Positions 35,201 to 47,400 are shown, counted from the stretch's first letter. The stretch is 64,000 nucleotides of DNA from Collybiopsis luxurians FD-317 M1 (GCA_000827265.1 KN834749.1:2407500-2471499); one strand, 5' to 3'. Numbers and translations are program-made. The notes: generated from the sequence alone by a model not told the origin.

Positions 35201-36228
35201 GGTATCGCCGCCTTGGAAAACTCGTTGTGGGCATTTGACGGTAAAGGGATTCGAGTTTGGCTAAATGCGTTGGCTATCGAGGCGGCGACTCCTGCTGCTG
35301 CTGCTACTCCTACGTTAGAACAGAGTGAGAATCAGATTCATGAGAATGTGAAGGAGAGCGTGAACATCCCGCTGGAGTTTTACCCTTTGTGTATGTTCTT
35401 TTCTATAACTATTGTAGTCTCTGCCTGACTAACATTGACACTCTTGTAGCGGTTCTGATGGATAAAGGTATCATCATTGGTGCGGAACATGAAGTTGCGG
35501 CTCGGTCAAATTTGCCTTTTGTGATGTTCCGACATGCGACAAGTGTAGGTGTTAATAATACTTCGTATGCCTATGTCCTGCTTATTCCGTTCCACAGTCC
35601 CATCTATTCTTACATCACATCCTCCGTTCTCACCTGGAAGCCAACCAACTCAAAGAGGCTGTCGTGTTTGCTTCGCATTATCAGAATCTAGTCTATTTTG
35701 CACATGCACTCGAGATCCTGCTCCATGATGTCGTTGAGTCCGAGGCAGAGGTGCCAGATATCGAATCAGAGTCGCCGGATGGACAGCAGCATCAAGTCCT
35801 CGCAACGGTCGTCGAGTTTTTGGACCATTTCGACGCTGCGCTGGACGTTGTAGTTGGATGTGCACGAAAGACGGAGATGACGAGGTGGAGGAGGCTGTTT
35901 GATGTCGTGGGCAATCCTAAAACCCTTTTTGAGGTAATTATCGCGCTGAACGTTTCTGTCCGCGATAACCTACTCATGGACTGCGTTTTTCTAGACGTGC
36001 CTCGTTTCAAAGCGACTGAAAACAGCAGGATCGTATCTGCTTGTCCTGCACAATCTGGAGCAATTGGACGAAAAGAATGTGGATGCGATACGACTGTTGA
36101 AGAGCGCGATGGAAGGGAAAGATTGGCAACTTTGCCGGGAGCTGTTGAGGTTTTTGAGGTCTATTGACGAGTCTGGTGCGGCTCTGAAGGATGCTTTGAC
36201 CCAGACGGGTTTGGCGGAACTCAGTTAG
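32286..36228 (+). CDS. RIC1: Ric1, subunit of the Ric1-Rgp1 guanine nucleotide exchange factor for Ypt6/Rab6
   Basis: A multi-exon gene (about thirteen exons) from MYFPTSTARRLSTVPALP at 32286 to the TAG at 36226-36228, about 1,000 residues. The N-terminal half is a beta-propeller-like region with LFCTLTRNGISVWRVRPSAVLAFL, AYWSPDGSCIVIQTSDSYL, GAVCCMEWSSDGYVLAVGW and YSALSSDGRLIAIAGRRG. It carries an acidic Glu/Asp/Gly insert at about 32908-32990. The C-terminal alpha-helical Ric1 domain contains LPFVMFRHATSSHLFLHHIL, LEANQLKEAVVFASHYQNL, YFAHALEILLHDVVE and FLDHFDAALDVVVGCARKTE, ending in LLRFLRSIDES. Ric1 with Rgp1 activates Ypt6 for endosome-to-Golgi vesicle tethering. Domain order and end blocks agree with full-length Ric1. 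The middle exon junctions are inferred from GT-AG sites and frame continuity. Confidence 0.93.
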
Positions 36229-36368
36229 CGGTCGGCACGTTGTTTGTGTACAGTAGTTGTATATTGTGTATGACCAGAAGAAGATGGATCGTTGGCATAT
36301 GCATATGCTAGCAGTGTCGGATCATGAGTATTGGAATTTTTTCTGCTTCTTGACCAGCAACCATTCCG

Positions 36369-38013
36369 ATGTCGTCGAATCCCAAGGTATTCCTTCCAGC
36401 TAGAACCTATGGTGAACAAAATGTTGAGACCTATTTCTATCATATGCATAGCCGATCACTTTTACGCCTGAAGGAGCGGTATCCATTTCGTACAACGACT
36501 TGATTTCATCTCCTTTGGCACTTGAAGCTTCCATCGGTACTTTTTCTCATTTTTACTGCAATTGCTAGGATCCTAAAACACCGAAATTGAACAGAAAAGG
36601 CTTTCGGATCTGACCCAGCTTGTCTTGGAATCATCGTCGTTCGGGATCTACCCCCGGAATATGCTGGTTTTCGCGAACGACTGCTCGAGCTCGCGTACAA
36701 GTTTGGCAAGTTGGATGAGTCGGTGAGGGAGAAGTATTCGGATGCCGTTAGTCGCTATAGGTGCGTGTGGTTTGGGTGGTAAAGGGACTGTTGGATTATG
36801 ACCGTGATATCGATTTCTTTAGCTTTGGGTGGTCTCATGGCAAGGTACATTCAAATCAGGACACTTCGTTCATTGTGGTTCTGAATAATCATTCATGTGC
36901 GAAAGGAAATCATGAATGGAAAACCAGACTTTCTGAAAGGGTATGAAACAGTTTGTAACTTATCGCCTGTACTTTTCAGGACGCTTTCTTCAGATCGTTC
37001 TACGCCAATCCGGTGGTAGATACTCCCTCAGTTCCTGAAGAGCACAGAAGGGCTTATCCTGAATACTATGGTAACAATATATGTAAGGAGAGATCTCATG
37101 TGCTCGCTGGCGCATTCACGATGTTGGAAAACAGGGCCTAAGGCCGATGAGCCCGGCGTCGAAGGATTCGAGCGGGCATTCAAGGACCTCGGCCAGTTGC
37201 GTTGTGTTTTGTCCTCGCCACAAACGATCTGATAGACTTGTGTAGATTCATTTTCAAGATTGGCTGCGAGCTGGCGGCAGCATGTCAACCCTTTGGTAAT
37301 GTAGACCATTTAAATCTCGAGGATTAATCGTGCTCAATACCAGAACTTTACTTAGCTCTCAAGCAGCTCTCCGATTCCAGTGTTTCTCTGCCGTCGTTGA
37401 TCTCTACTTCTCAAACCACCAAAGCGCGATTGCTTCACTATTTCCCTCCTTCGGAAGATTCTGTCTTGTCGCCCACGAAAGATGAACCCATCGACAGCTG
37501 GTGTGGATTTCATTTGGACCACTCGCTGTTGACTGGGCTGTGCTCGGTAAGGGTCCGATATTACTCATGAGCTTTCATTCTGGTTCTAGTGTGGTGTTTT
37601 AGGCCATGTATTTGCAAGAAACGGACTCGGGAACGAAACCCAGTGTAGTCTCTTCTCCTTCGCCTTCGTCTGGACTGTACATCCGATCTCGAGGGGGCCA
37701 GCTTACAAAAGTAGCGATACCGGTCGATTGCCTTGCATTCCAAGTGAGTTTTCTTTCGCGTACAGTACATTCGAATGTCAATCACTCCTCACAGACGGGC
37801 GAAGCTTTGGAAATTGCCACTGGAGGAAAACTACGTGCCACTCCTCATTGCGTGAGGGTCGGGGCATCTCCTGGAGTGGGCAAAGTGTCGAGGGAGACAT
37901 TTGCTCTATTTATGCAGCCCAATATCGACCAACAGCTCTCCCCCGATGTCACGTTTGGGCAATTTAGCAAGCGGGTGTTCGACGAGCACTATGACGAGCC
38001 AATCTCTGTATAA
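36369..38013 (+). CDS. 2-oxoglutarate/Fe(II)-dependent dioxygenase-like (clavaminate synthase-like) protein
   Basis: The start exon is 18 bases (MSSNPK, 36369-36386), followed by PITFTPEGAVSISYNDL after a 61-base intron. Later blocks are DPACLGIIVVRDLPPEYAGFRERLLELA, YSFGWSHGK, FYANPVVDTPSVPEE, and WCGFHLDHSLLTGL, which carries an H-x-D facial-triad pair. The distal candidate histidine is in RATPHCVRVG. FALFMQPNID forms a late beta strand. These features fit the isopenicillin-N-synthase-like double-stranded beta helix, though the usual RxS of 2-oxoglutarate binding is not obvious. The residues KVSRE just before FALF could serve. I estimate 400-430 residues. No cluster partners lie nearby. The substrate is unknown and I would not infer a natural-product role. 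Confidence 0.72.
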
Positions 38014-38089
38014 TCACTCGAATGAAGTGCATATTTTGTTTTAGCCTCGTTTTTTAGCCTCGTCGGACCGGGCCAGAACGCAGCTCCTT

Positions 38090-38560
38090 TCAGATCGCAC
38101 CAGAGTGCTGCTGAGTATACTTGTTCAGTTGCACCAGCAGTGTCCTGTTACTAGTAAACTTACCACTCCAGGAGCACCATGATACCCGGATATAACCTCC
38201 TGGAGCTGCTAGGTGTACTTGTTCAGTTGGATCATCATACCCTGATATAACCTTCCAGTGGGGCTGTTGAGTATACTTGCTCACTAGCCAGAGTGCTGCT
38301 GAAATTTACCACTCCGGAAGCATCATGATACCATGATAGTATAACCTCCCAGTAGAGCTACTGAGTAAAGCTGTTCAGTAGCACCAAAGTGCTGCTAGGT
38401 ATACTTTGTTCGTAGTGGAGTGCCGCTGTGTATGGCGACCCAGAAGCACTCGAGTGCTTAAGAACCTGGTGCCATTGAGTTTGCCACCCAGAAGGACTCC
38501 AAAGTGCTGCTCGGTATCCCGGTTCTAGAGCAGTAGAGTGCTGCGAGTTCCAACTTAAGG
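38090..38560. repeat. Degenerate interleaved repeats built around AGTGCTGCTGAGTATACTTGTTCAG and a TACCACTCC...GATATAACCTCC unit
   Basis: Two unit types alternate with 15-30 percent divergence. Unit A (GTGCTGCTGAGTATACTTG and variants) occurs near 38105, 38202, 38261, 38354 and 38388. Unit B (TACCACTCC, then a CATGATAC and TATAACCTCC tail) occurs near 38161, 38228 and 38308. Beyond 38400 only the AGTGCTGC or GTGCCGCTG core and the CACCCAGAAG / GACCCAGAAG element persist. No frame is conserved across units, so this is not a repeat protein. It looks like an old minisatellite or a tandemly duplicated non-coding element. Confidence 0.6.
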
Positions 38561-39821
38561 GGCTTCTGCCCCCGGTACCACTATTCAATTCAACCCAGTG
38601 GATGCCAGAGGATCGAAGTGCTTCAAATTCCAGCACTCTCCAGACAACTTTGGGGCTATTTTCGCCATGGGTACTGCCAGAAGGCGGATACATCAGCCTG
38701 GGCAGCTCCCACAGCCTGACTAGAAGTACCGTTTACTTTTGACCGAGTGACTGCTGTGTGTCATTGAAAGGTATGGGTTTTTGTTTGATTATGCGTAACA
38801 TTAATTCGAATCACATTCAGGACGGTACTAGCAGGGATTCTGCGGCTTCTGCGATTGCCATGTACTCCTTGAGAGTGCCTACTTGCCTGTATCTTCTGTT
38901 CTCGATAGAAGGCTTCTTTAAATGGGTGCAGGAGATTCGAGAAATACCGCATTTCAATTGAATATACATTAATTTAATGATAATGTGTAGTTCATGGACT
39001 AGATGGATAAGTGGGCAGCGGTACACACACAACCAACACAACGCCGAATTCGAATATTTAGCGCCTAATATTTACAGCTTTGACCAAATTAGCGCCTCGA
39101 CATTGAGAATTTAGCACGGCACGAAAGCTTCCGAATTGGCTTAGTGTCGTTGGCATGACTCCATGATCTGAAAGGCGTCTAACCTTTTCGATATACTCGC
39201 CCACTTACTTTTTATAGGTCTTCGATGTGTCTGGAGCGATAGATCGATGCAGCTCGTCAAAGATGCTTCACTGCATAGTGCGTTATTGTGGGCACTGTAA
39301 TTCATGAATCAATTTGATTTTCTTGGTGAATGGAATGATATTTGCTGTTCTGCGATTGACGTAGAGCGCCCGACTTGGAATGCAATGCGGTGGGATGGTT
39401 ACGAAGAGGATGAGGCTATGGCGAGAAATTTAGAAAGAAAAGCCAAGAGGTGGAGCTCCGGCGATGGATGAGCGGGTTTCTGCGGAGCTAAGAACGGGTG
39501 GGCAACCCCGACTGCGTTTTACGCGGTGGTGAGCGAAATTGACCGTGGCCCTTCCCAGCAGCGGGAAAGCTCCCTTACTGTACTGCCGGTTAATATTTTG
39601 TTCCCAGTGTGTGTGTGTGAGAAGTGGCAAAGTAAATTTGAAGTGGCGAGATAAATTTGGGGTGTGCTCTAATCTCGTACAGGGTTTTTATAGCAGGCTG
39701 TTCTCTGTACGGCTGCCAGCTGACTGAGGAGCAAGGACTGTTTGCAAGGAGTTGTAGTTCCTGGTGGTGATCGGGTTGACCGCAGGAGACTGTATGTAGA
39801 TCACTGACGGGCGTTTATACA

Positions 39822-39840
39822 ACACAAATGACATTTGTGT
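39822..39840. repeat. 19-base near-perfect hairpin (9-base arms) upstream of the GH72 gene
   Basis: ACACAAATG and CATTTGTGT are exact inverted copies around a single A. It lies about 107 bases before the GH72 start codon. It could be a dimer-type operator or chance; I attach no factor to it. Confidence 0.4.
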
Positions 39841-39946
39841 ATCAAAAATGCCGAGACCTCATGCTCGTTAAATAAAACGTCGGGCCAACTTCGCCTCCCT
39901 CACTTATTCCCCTGCCCTCACTTTCAATTTTCACTCTGGGGCAATA

Positions 39947-41904
39947 ATGGCCAAATTATCTGGAATTGCTGCCACATTATTCCTGGCAGCTTCTACTCTC
40001 TTCTTCCAGGTTCAAGCTATCTCAAAAGTCAGCCGTTCTGGAAGGTGAATAAAAAATAAAAATAACCATGCGCGGTGCTGACTCTGTTCCTTCCAGGTAT
40101 CTCTACACAGACGACGGCAATAGGTTTTATATCAAAGGAGTCGCCTATCAACCTCAAGGTGATTTCTAGCGAGAAATTTAACCTCTGTATCCAATCTAAC
40201 TGGTCCTAAAAACAGGCGCTGTCGATACCAGCACTGACAACCCTTTCCTCGAACCCTCTTCGTTCATCGATCCCCTCGCCGACTCTGCCGGATGTTCTAG
40301 AGATTTGCCTTTCCTGAAGCAGCTTGGGGTCAACGCAGTCCGGGTCTACAGCGTAAACTCTTCGCTCAACCATGACTCTTGTATGAGCGCTCTCAGTGGT
40401 GCCGGCATTTACACAATGTGCGTATCACAGCTTTATTCTCATATCCAGGTTCTGAATAGCTCGGGCAGTATTGACCTTTCCTTACCGCTGAACGGGTCAA
40501 TTGATCGAGACTCTCCATCTTGGTCGACAAATATCTTGGACCAATACCTTGAGACCATTAACGCGTTCAACAAATACGACAATGTCTTGGCTTACAATGT
40601 TGGAAATGAGGCTGTCATTTCGAATACAACGGATGTAGCCCCCTTCATCAAGGCAGCGGCTAGGGACATTCGCAGCTATCTGTACGTGATTCTTGTCAAA
40701 TGATTGCTTGCGGGTTCGTTTCTGACACGTTCCCGCTCTAGCAACTCAATCTCCTCCTCTGCTTTGGTTGGATACGCTGCCATTGACGGTGACTCGACCT
40801 TCCGTGTACCTCTTGCCAACTTTTTGTCGTGCGACCCGTCCAACAGCAATTCTGCTTCCACTTCCATCGACCTTTTCGGTTTAAACAACTAGTGCGTAAC
40901 TTTCCAGTGGATCCACTTGCGTCTATTCACATCTTTTCAGCGAGTGGTGTGGAGATTCCAGTTTCGAGGCGGCTTATGCGGGCGTCGAAGGAGACTTCAG
41001 TGGGTACAATGTTGCTGCCTACTTTAGTGAATTTGGCTGCATCACTTCGCCCCCTCGTCTCTGGACCGAAGTCGGAGCACTTTTCAGTACTCAAATGAGT
41101 CCTGTGTGGTCTGGGGGTATCGCGTTCTCATATTTCCCAGCTGCAAGTGTACAGGGTCAGTTTGGAATGGTGAACATCTCAAGTGATGGGACGAGTGTCA
41201 CGACAAGTGACGACTTTACCAGACTGCAGGCGCAATACGGCAATGTGACCTCGCCTCCGAATACGCCTTCCAAGGGCTCGTCCTCAGCTACTTATCCCTC
41301 ATGCCCCGGTCAAAACAGTTCATTCGCTGCCTCTACCACCCTGCCTGCAACCCCGAATGAAGATGCATGCAATTGCTTGGAAAGTACATTAGGCTGTACT
41401 TTCAAACCTCCGACTAGCAATTATTCTGCAATCGTAGGAGATCTGATTAACACCGCCTGCGGTCTTATTGGTCAAGCTGGCGGTTCGTGCAATGACATCG
41501 GCGGAAACGGTACCACTGGAGTCTACGGTACTGTCTCGGGATGTGATCCTACCATCAAACTTTCCTGGAGCATGAACGAGTACTTCCAGCTTCAGAATAG
41601 GAACCCCGAAGCGTGCCAGTTTGCAGGAAACGGCACTGTGAATCCTCTAGGTGCTTCAGGAACTGCAGCGGCGGGCGCAGCGGAGACTTCGTGCATATCC
41701 AGCCCCTCCGCGACATTCACTCCCAAACTGCCGTCCGGAATCGCTACTAGCTCGTCTGGCTCTGGGTCCGGATCTAGTTCTTCTGGCTCTGGCTCCGGTT
41801 CCGGGAATGGAGCTGTTCCTCTGATTGCGGACAGCCGAACGCTACTGGGAATGTTGACAATGGTGATTGTGGGTGTTGCGAGCGGGATTTGGACCATTTC
41901 ATGA
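39947..41904 (+). CDS. GH72 beta-1,3-glucanosyltransferase with X8/CBM43 domain, GPI-anchored
   Basis: The start MAKLSGIAATLFLAASTLFFQVQA is a signal peptide. After the first intron comes RYLYTDDGNRFYIKGVAYQPQG, the GH72 opening, then FLKQLGVNAVRVYSVNSSLNHDSCM. The acid/base glutamate lies in YNVGNEAVIS and the nucleophile in AAYFSEFGC. A Cys-rich X8 domain follows: CNCLESTLGC, ACGLIGQAGGSCNDIGG, VSGCDP. A Ser/Gly-rich spacer ends in a hydrophobic segment that fits a GPI-attachment signal. The product is about 540 residues and belongs to the Gas/Gel/Phr family with the CBM43 extension (Gas1/Gas2 type). It splices and elongates beta-1,3-glucan in the cell wall. Introns fall at the residues coded near 40048, 40160, 40420, 40682 and 40892. 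All catalytic positions are intact. Confidence 0.95.
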
Positions 41905-42253
41905 TGGTGAATTACACAGACTATGGTTATGCTACGATAAGTATTTGCGTATTTGTAATGGACGAGCTGTTCTATAAAGGTGTCATGGACTAGGTAGTTA
42001 AATTTGTATATACCATATCGTGGGTGTCCTGTTGGAACTCCTGAGTGGTACCCAGGATATATAATTTCTACCAGGGACATCCCGGCGCTGACAACCCCCC
42101 AGCAAACGCTGTGGAGGCTGCCCACTCCTTGAAATAAGGAGTCTGGAAAAAACCGAGCGGTGTGACATGGGTGTGACAAGGGCTACATTCAAACTCCGAG
42201 CTCTTATAAATCTTTTGTCCTCTCCTTTCATCCAAAAAAAAGAAGAAAACTTC
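41905..42253. other. Intergenic, 3' flank of GH72 and promoter of the SR-protein gene
   Basis: The 349 bases lie between two plus-strand genes. No coding signal or named motif is seen. An A-rich run (AAAAAAAGAAGAAAAC) lies just before the SR-protein start codon. Confidence 0.4.
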
Positions 42254-44183
42254 ATGTCCGCTTCGCCCACTGCTACACTGGACGGCGACCAGAATCAGAC
42301 TGCTTGGCGCGAAAAAGACGAGCAGAAAATGGGTTCCAGCACCGTGAACGGCGGTGACGATCATCACACTGTACCTGCCCAGGACACCGAAAACACCGCA
42401 GACTTTTCCCGGAGCGCCAGCGTTGGTGATGCTTCAATTCCTCCCAAGCCAGATCTCGAGTCTTCGTATCGTGAAAAGCAAGTCAAGGTGCTTAGGTCTT
42501 CTCTTCTGTCTCACCTGTGCTCCACCCTTGTTCCTTTCTCTGTTTTCCGGTAAGAGCAAACACATACACAGCAGCTAGCTACTCTCGCGTTTTTGGAGCC
42601 TTGTAAATCACACGAAACACAAATCTGGGCGGGGCCTTGCTATGTGCGGGTTTGTTGTGCTTGCTCTGCTAGTCTTCTTTTGGAAGCTCTGGTGTTGGCT
42701 CTTGCGTTTCTTCGGGGCTCTTTTGACCTCACGGCATCGCCTTTTTCTTCAAAAAACCTTCTTTCCAAATTCTTCTGGGTGTTTACTTTCTGCTGTCTGT
42801 CTAGCCGAATAAGGTTTACATTGGTGGCCTTCCCGAGCATACCAGGCGAGAAGATCTACAAAATTGTTTCGGAGAGATTGGAAACATTGTTGCCATTGAA
42901 CTCAAGTACGTGTTTGTCTCATTTTGAACCTTTGTCTTCGCTGACTTTTCTTTGTCCTCCCCCCCTTTTTCTCGCGATCATTTCAGGGTCGGATATGGTT
43001 TCGTGGTATGTATTTCTATGCCATTGCGCCTCCATATTCTCACTCAAATCTTCAGGAATTCGATACTCGGGAAGCTGCTGAAATCAGCGTAAACAAATAT
43101 CACGAAGGGCTTTTCATGGGTAATAAAATCCGAGTCGAACTGTCTCGTGGGGGAGGGAGAACTGCCAAGTATTCTAATGACCCACTGTCGTGTTTCAGAT
43201 GTGGACAAGTGGGCCACTGGGCAAGGCAAGTATTCTCCAGCTCTAATACCAGAACGTCCAACTCATTTTTGAGCGCAGAGAATGCCCAATTCATCCTGGC
43301 CCGTAAGTCTCCTCGCTTTTGCCTGCCCGATGATGACTGATGTTGTGTGTTAGACCTCCTGGCAGTGGTGCGTCTCGTCGCGGCGAGGCTCCGTTAATTG
43401 ACCGGATATCGAGGAGTCGTGATTACACTCCTCCCCCTCCCTCTCGTGATTATCGGGACTCTCGGGATGCTAGAGACGCTAGGGATCCTCGCTACGACTA
43501 CCCTCCTCGTGACTATCGTAGACCTCCTTCGCCGCCTCCTCGCGATTACTATCCGCCACCACCTCGCTCTCGTTATGATGACTACCCTAAGGAAAGAGAC
43601 CGCCATGCGCTTCCTCCTCCGCCTGACTACCGAAGTAGCCGCTACCCTGAGCCTGCTTATCGAGGTCCTCCACCTCCTGCTCCCTATCCTGCCTCCGATC
43701 GCTACAGCCGTGAATCAAAGTATACTAGCTATCAACCACCTCCCGTCTCCGCTGGACGACCTAGGACACCACCTCGGTATCGTGATGACTATCCTCCCCC
43801 TCGGTAATGATTTTCCTGGTTCAAGTTCTTGACAAGTCATTGACAATTCACTACAGGGACTACGATTACCGTGACCGAGACCGGGACCGGGACCGTGGCA
43901 GGCCTATGACCCCCCCTCGCTATTCAGACTATCCTCCTCGGGGTGCTGTTACGCCTGAAAGGTACTCTAGGTATGCTTAAGGTGCTTCTGTATCATATAT
44001 CTCTACTCAATCGTTGTGAACAGACGCTCTGCCAGTCCTCCTCCACGCTCTTCTGCTTATGATTATCCGCCTGTTGCTCAAAATGGACATTATGCGACCA
44101 CTCCTCCTGGCCCTCCTCCTCCACGCTCTAGCAGGGACTATAGTCGTTCTGGACGCGAAGCTGACGTGTACCGAAGAGGCTAG
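42254..44183 (+). CDS. SR-family RNA-binding protein with RRM, CCHC zinc knuckle and RS/RD/PPR-rich tail
   Basis: Early exons are 42254-42487, 42814-42905, 42987-43005 (19 bases) and 43056-43225. The remainder run to the TAG at 44181-44183. The N-terminal ~78 residues are disordered. The RRM begins KVYIGGLPEHTRREDLQNCF (RNP2), with RNP1 at GYGFVEF, read through the 19-base exon. A zinc knuckle CFRCGQVGHWARECP is split by a GC-AG intron (43226-43278). The tail is rich in SRD, RDYR and PPPR repeats. The order RRM, CCHC, RS matches SRSF7/RSZ-type splicing factors acting in nuclear pre-mRNA splicing. The tail is richer in Pro, Asp and Tyr than classic RS domains. Intron 1 is 326 bases, several times the local norm, which is the usual place for auto-regulatory alternative splicing in SR genes. 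Confidence 0.9.
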
Positions 44184-44477
44184 GCTGTCTTTGCCTTCAA
44201 AATGAACAAAATCATCTGTAACATCACCTCATCTCAGCACCCATCTCAGCATCCACCTTTCTTCAGCACTATCTTTCTTCTACCCTCGGAGTTATCTATG
44301 CATGCATCTAGCTGCCGAATATAGCCGTTCTATCTGCATCTTGCTAATTACTCTATACTGAATGTCTATTTGTCTATGCACTACTCTTGCTTATGTTCTA
44401 TCTAATGAATTTTCATGAATTCTCAAATCAAGAAAACAAATAGCATAGATGATAATTGAAGACCGGCCAATCATAAG

Positions 44478-47400
44478 TTATTGGTGCTTATCCGCCTTCT
44501 CTGCCATGGCGTAAAGGATCTGTCTGTCATTAGACTCGTCCACCAGTGAGCGTAACTTTCCGTTGTTGATTTTTAATAAGGTTTGCGGAGTGTCAAACTC
44601 AACTATCCGCCCGGCATCCAATACCATCTGCGAAGAAAAATTAAAATAAGAAAAAAGTTTGCATAAGGAACGCACAATTTTATCGGCATCCATGATGGTT
44701 TGGAGACGATGGGCCACGGTGATGAGCGTGACGTCTCCCTTAAGTTCGCGACGAAGCGAGTCCTGGATGATGGAATCGGTCTTGTAATCTGGAATTAGAC
44801 AGCTGAGTGCATGTTCACAGTGACGATAGGTCGCTAACCTATTGCAGATGTTGCTAGGAGACATAAAAGGTCAGAGCAATCCAGAAAATTCTGGTATGAG
44901 CTAGGCTAACCTTCGTCTAATATCAGTAATTTCGATCCCCGTACCAGTGCTCTGGCTACGACAGAGGACACGTTAAAGGATTGTCTACTATTTCGCCCAG
45001 CAACGACGGCTTACCCAAAGCTAAAATCTGCCTCTGCCCGACAGAAAGATTGCTTCCTCCACTCGCAATTGAGCTATCGAGAGTAATTCGCCTTTCGTTC
45101 ATCTCGCTTTGAAGGGCAAAGAGCCCTGCGGAGCGTAGGCCATCATTGAGCGTTGCATCATCGTACTGGTCGAATGGATCGAGATTCTGCCGAAGTGAAC
45201 CACTGAGAAGCTCAGGCTACGAAATCGTGAGGAGATGCAATGACAGTTTGAAAAGAAGGTGCCTACCACTTGGGGAATGATGGTGATATTCGAGCGCAAA
45301 GCATCGAGGTTAATCTTGTTGGTTGGAATACCATCGTAGTAAACTGTGCCTTCGGTTAATATGCACCGCAATAGCGACAAAGTTAGGGAGCTCTTTAGGG
45401 AGGACACTCGGATTAGCTTTGCAGAGGAGCAGCACTTTTCGACGCACTTTTCCAGATCCAGTTCGCCCAACTGATCAATTGGTCAAAATGACATCTAAAC
45501 AGTGATTACAAAGCGGCTCACCAACGCCGATTCGCTCTCCGGACCGTATGTTGAAGGAGATATCGTGCAGGACCTTGGGGCCATCTGCAGAGTAACGAGC
45601 AGAAAGTTTATCGACGCGAAGCTCTCCGGAAGCCGGCCAGTAGGCAGGAGGAACACCTTCGGCGGTAGGTTTCGGCTCTTGCTCGATAATAGTGTAACCT
45701 TGAATACGTTCCAGGCTAATTCGGAGTCAAAGGTATGCGTCAATGTGTATCGCTCGTACACACCTGTTTCCTGGACAAGACGTCAGTCTGTTGTAAGCGG
45801 TAGTCAGGACAGAGAAGCTAACCTTGGACTTCAAACTCGTTCAATGTGCGAACCCACCACAAGATCAACGAACTAAATCCAACTAGAATAGTACGCGTGA
45901 GTGTCAGACCGAATGATGTAGAATTCAAGATGTTCACCAGCCATGTTGAGTGAGAATCCAGTGTTGGAGGCCGTTTGGTCTTGTAAGTAAACTAGATAAG
46001 CGGCTAGACCTGCTGCAAGCAAGCCTCCGAGAACTTCAATACGGATGCAAACCCATCTGTTCAAGTTGTAGAATGTCCGCGCGGCCCGGGTGAACTTGTC
46101 GATCCGTCGCAAGGACTCGGCCTTGAAGGTTTCTTGGACACCGTAAGCTCTGATTGAGGCTGCAGATATGAAGATTAGAATCAACGGTCGTAGAAAGATC
46201 GGTATGGATGGCTCACTGAGACCGGCGATGGCAGCGCCAAAACTAGTTGAGATTCAAGCGGTGAACACATAGACTGGTGAATTACGAGAACAACATACTG
46301 CGCGAGAACAGGTGCTCTAGCATTCGACATCTCCCGCTTGACCGATAGCTGAGCTTTGATGTAGACTTGTCCGCAAGCACCTCCGAGAAGGAGAACGACC
46401 ATCCCAGGGAAGAAGAATATTGGGCTGAACACTAGAACAGCGATGTATTTCATTAACATCATCATTGATATTTCAGAGACGGCTTGTAGCCACATTGCCA
46501 CTGGTCCGTCCACTGCGTTGGACGGGTCAGTTTCAAGGACAATTCGGACGAAAGAGCTCGCGTACCTGCACGGATATCTTGAGTGCATCTCGTGATAACG
46601 CGAGAAGTAGGAGTTGTGTCTAGCCATCTGTACCAGTTAAAGGTGTGAGCGCAGAGACTCAAAACGTTTCAGTGCTTGGACGATTACCTCAAGGTCGTAC
46701 CGAAAATTGATGTGATGAGCCGGTGGTGGATTGCTCGGGAAGCGCGGATAGTTCCAAAAATGTAAATGAAGACGCCGGACGAGTAAACCACAACGGCAGT
46801 CGCCACGATCAAACCTACCAGAAAGGATCAGGTAAGGCGCTAAATTTCTAAATTTCCTGTAACGCACAGTAGATGCCGATATAACTTGAGAGAGCAGTCA
46901 CTTAGTCAGAAGCACTTGGTCAATTTGCAGAGAACACTACTCACTGGAAAACGCTGACTGACTCAGGATCATGAGTTTCGTACTGTGATGCCCAGTATCC
47001 CAAAAACCAAGTATAGAACGCGTTGAGGATTTCAGTGACGAACATGGCGGAAATGAATGCCAAAAAGAAAGTCCAAGAGTACTGGCCGCCCATGCTCGTC
47101 AAGTACATCTTGACTATGCAAAATTCAGAGCGCGACTTTATAGTAGGCGATGCACGAACCTGCGGACCAACTGACATGCCCTTCCATTATTTCCTCAGCC
47201 ACAATGAGTTTTCCATCAGACTTGCTTTCTGCAGCAGCAGGGTGCTCGTCCACCTCTTCGCCAGCTTTCTTGATGGCTTGTTGTTCTTTCCTCTCCTCGT
47301 CCGCCAGAGCAGGATCCTTGCCGAGAGCTTCAGAAACAGTGCCCTGACTTTCTATGCGGCCTTCTTTCATTGCTACAACGAATCCCGCGATAGGTCGAGT

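Larger units (their letters stand above)
38014..39946. other. 1.9-kb gene-free stretch with degenerate repeats
   Basis: This is the longest stretch without a supported gene. Its left third holds degenerate repeats (separate entry). The middle has only short frames lacking starts or splice sites. It includes two TTAGCGCC copies near 39059 and 39091, and a short GT microsatellite near 39607. Near the right end there is a near-perfect hairpin. The last few hundred bases must carry the GH72 promoter. A long-eroded transposon is a reasonable reading, but I find no reverse transcriptase, integrase or transposase remnant. Confidence 0.5.

Noticed and set aside
38014..39946. CRISPR-like or LTR interpretation of the repeat stretch
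   Set aside because: Units are degenerate and irregularly spaced in a eukaryotic nuclear genome. I found no matching direct repeats flanking a block, no primer-binding site and no polyprotein remnant.
36369..41904. Biosynthetic cluster around the oxygenase-like gene
   Set aside because: Neighbours are Ric1 and a cell-wall GH72 enzyme. There is no polyketide, peptide or terpene synthase, so no cluster is supported.
43394..43832. Alternative frames through the RS-like tail of the SR protein
   Set aside because: Repetitive RD/PPR coding keeps other frames open. Only the frame continuing from the RRM and zinc knuckle makes sense.
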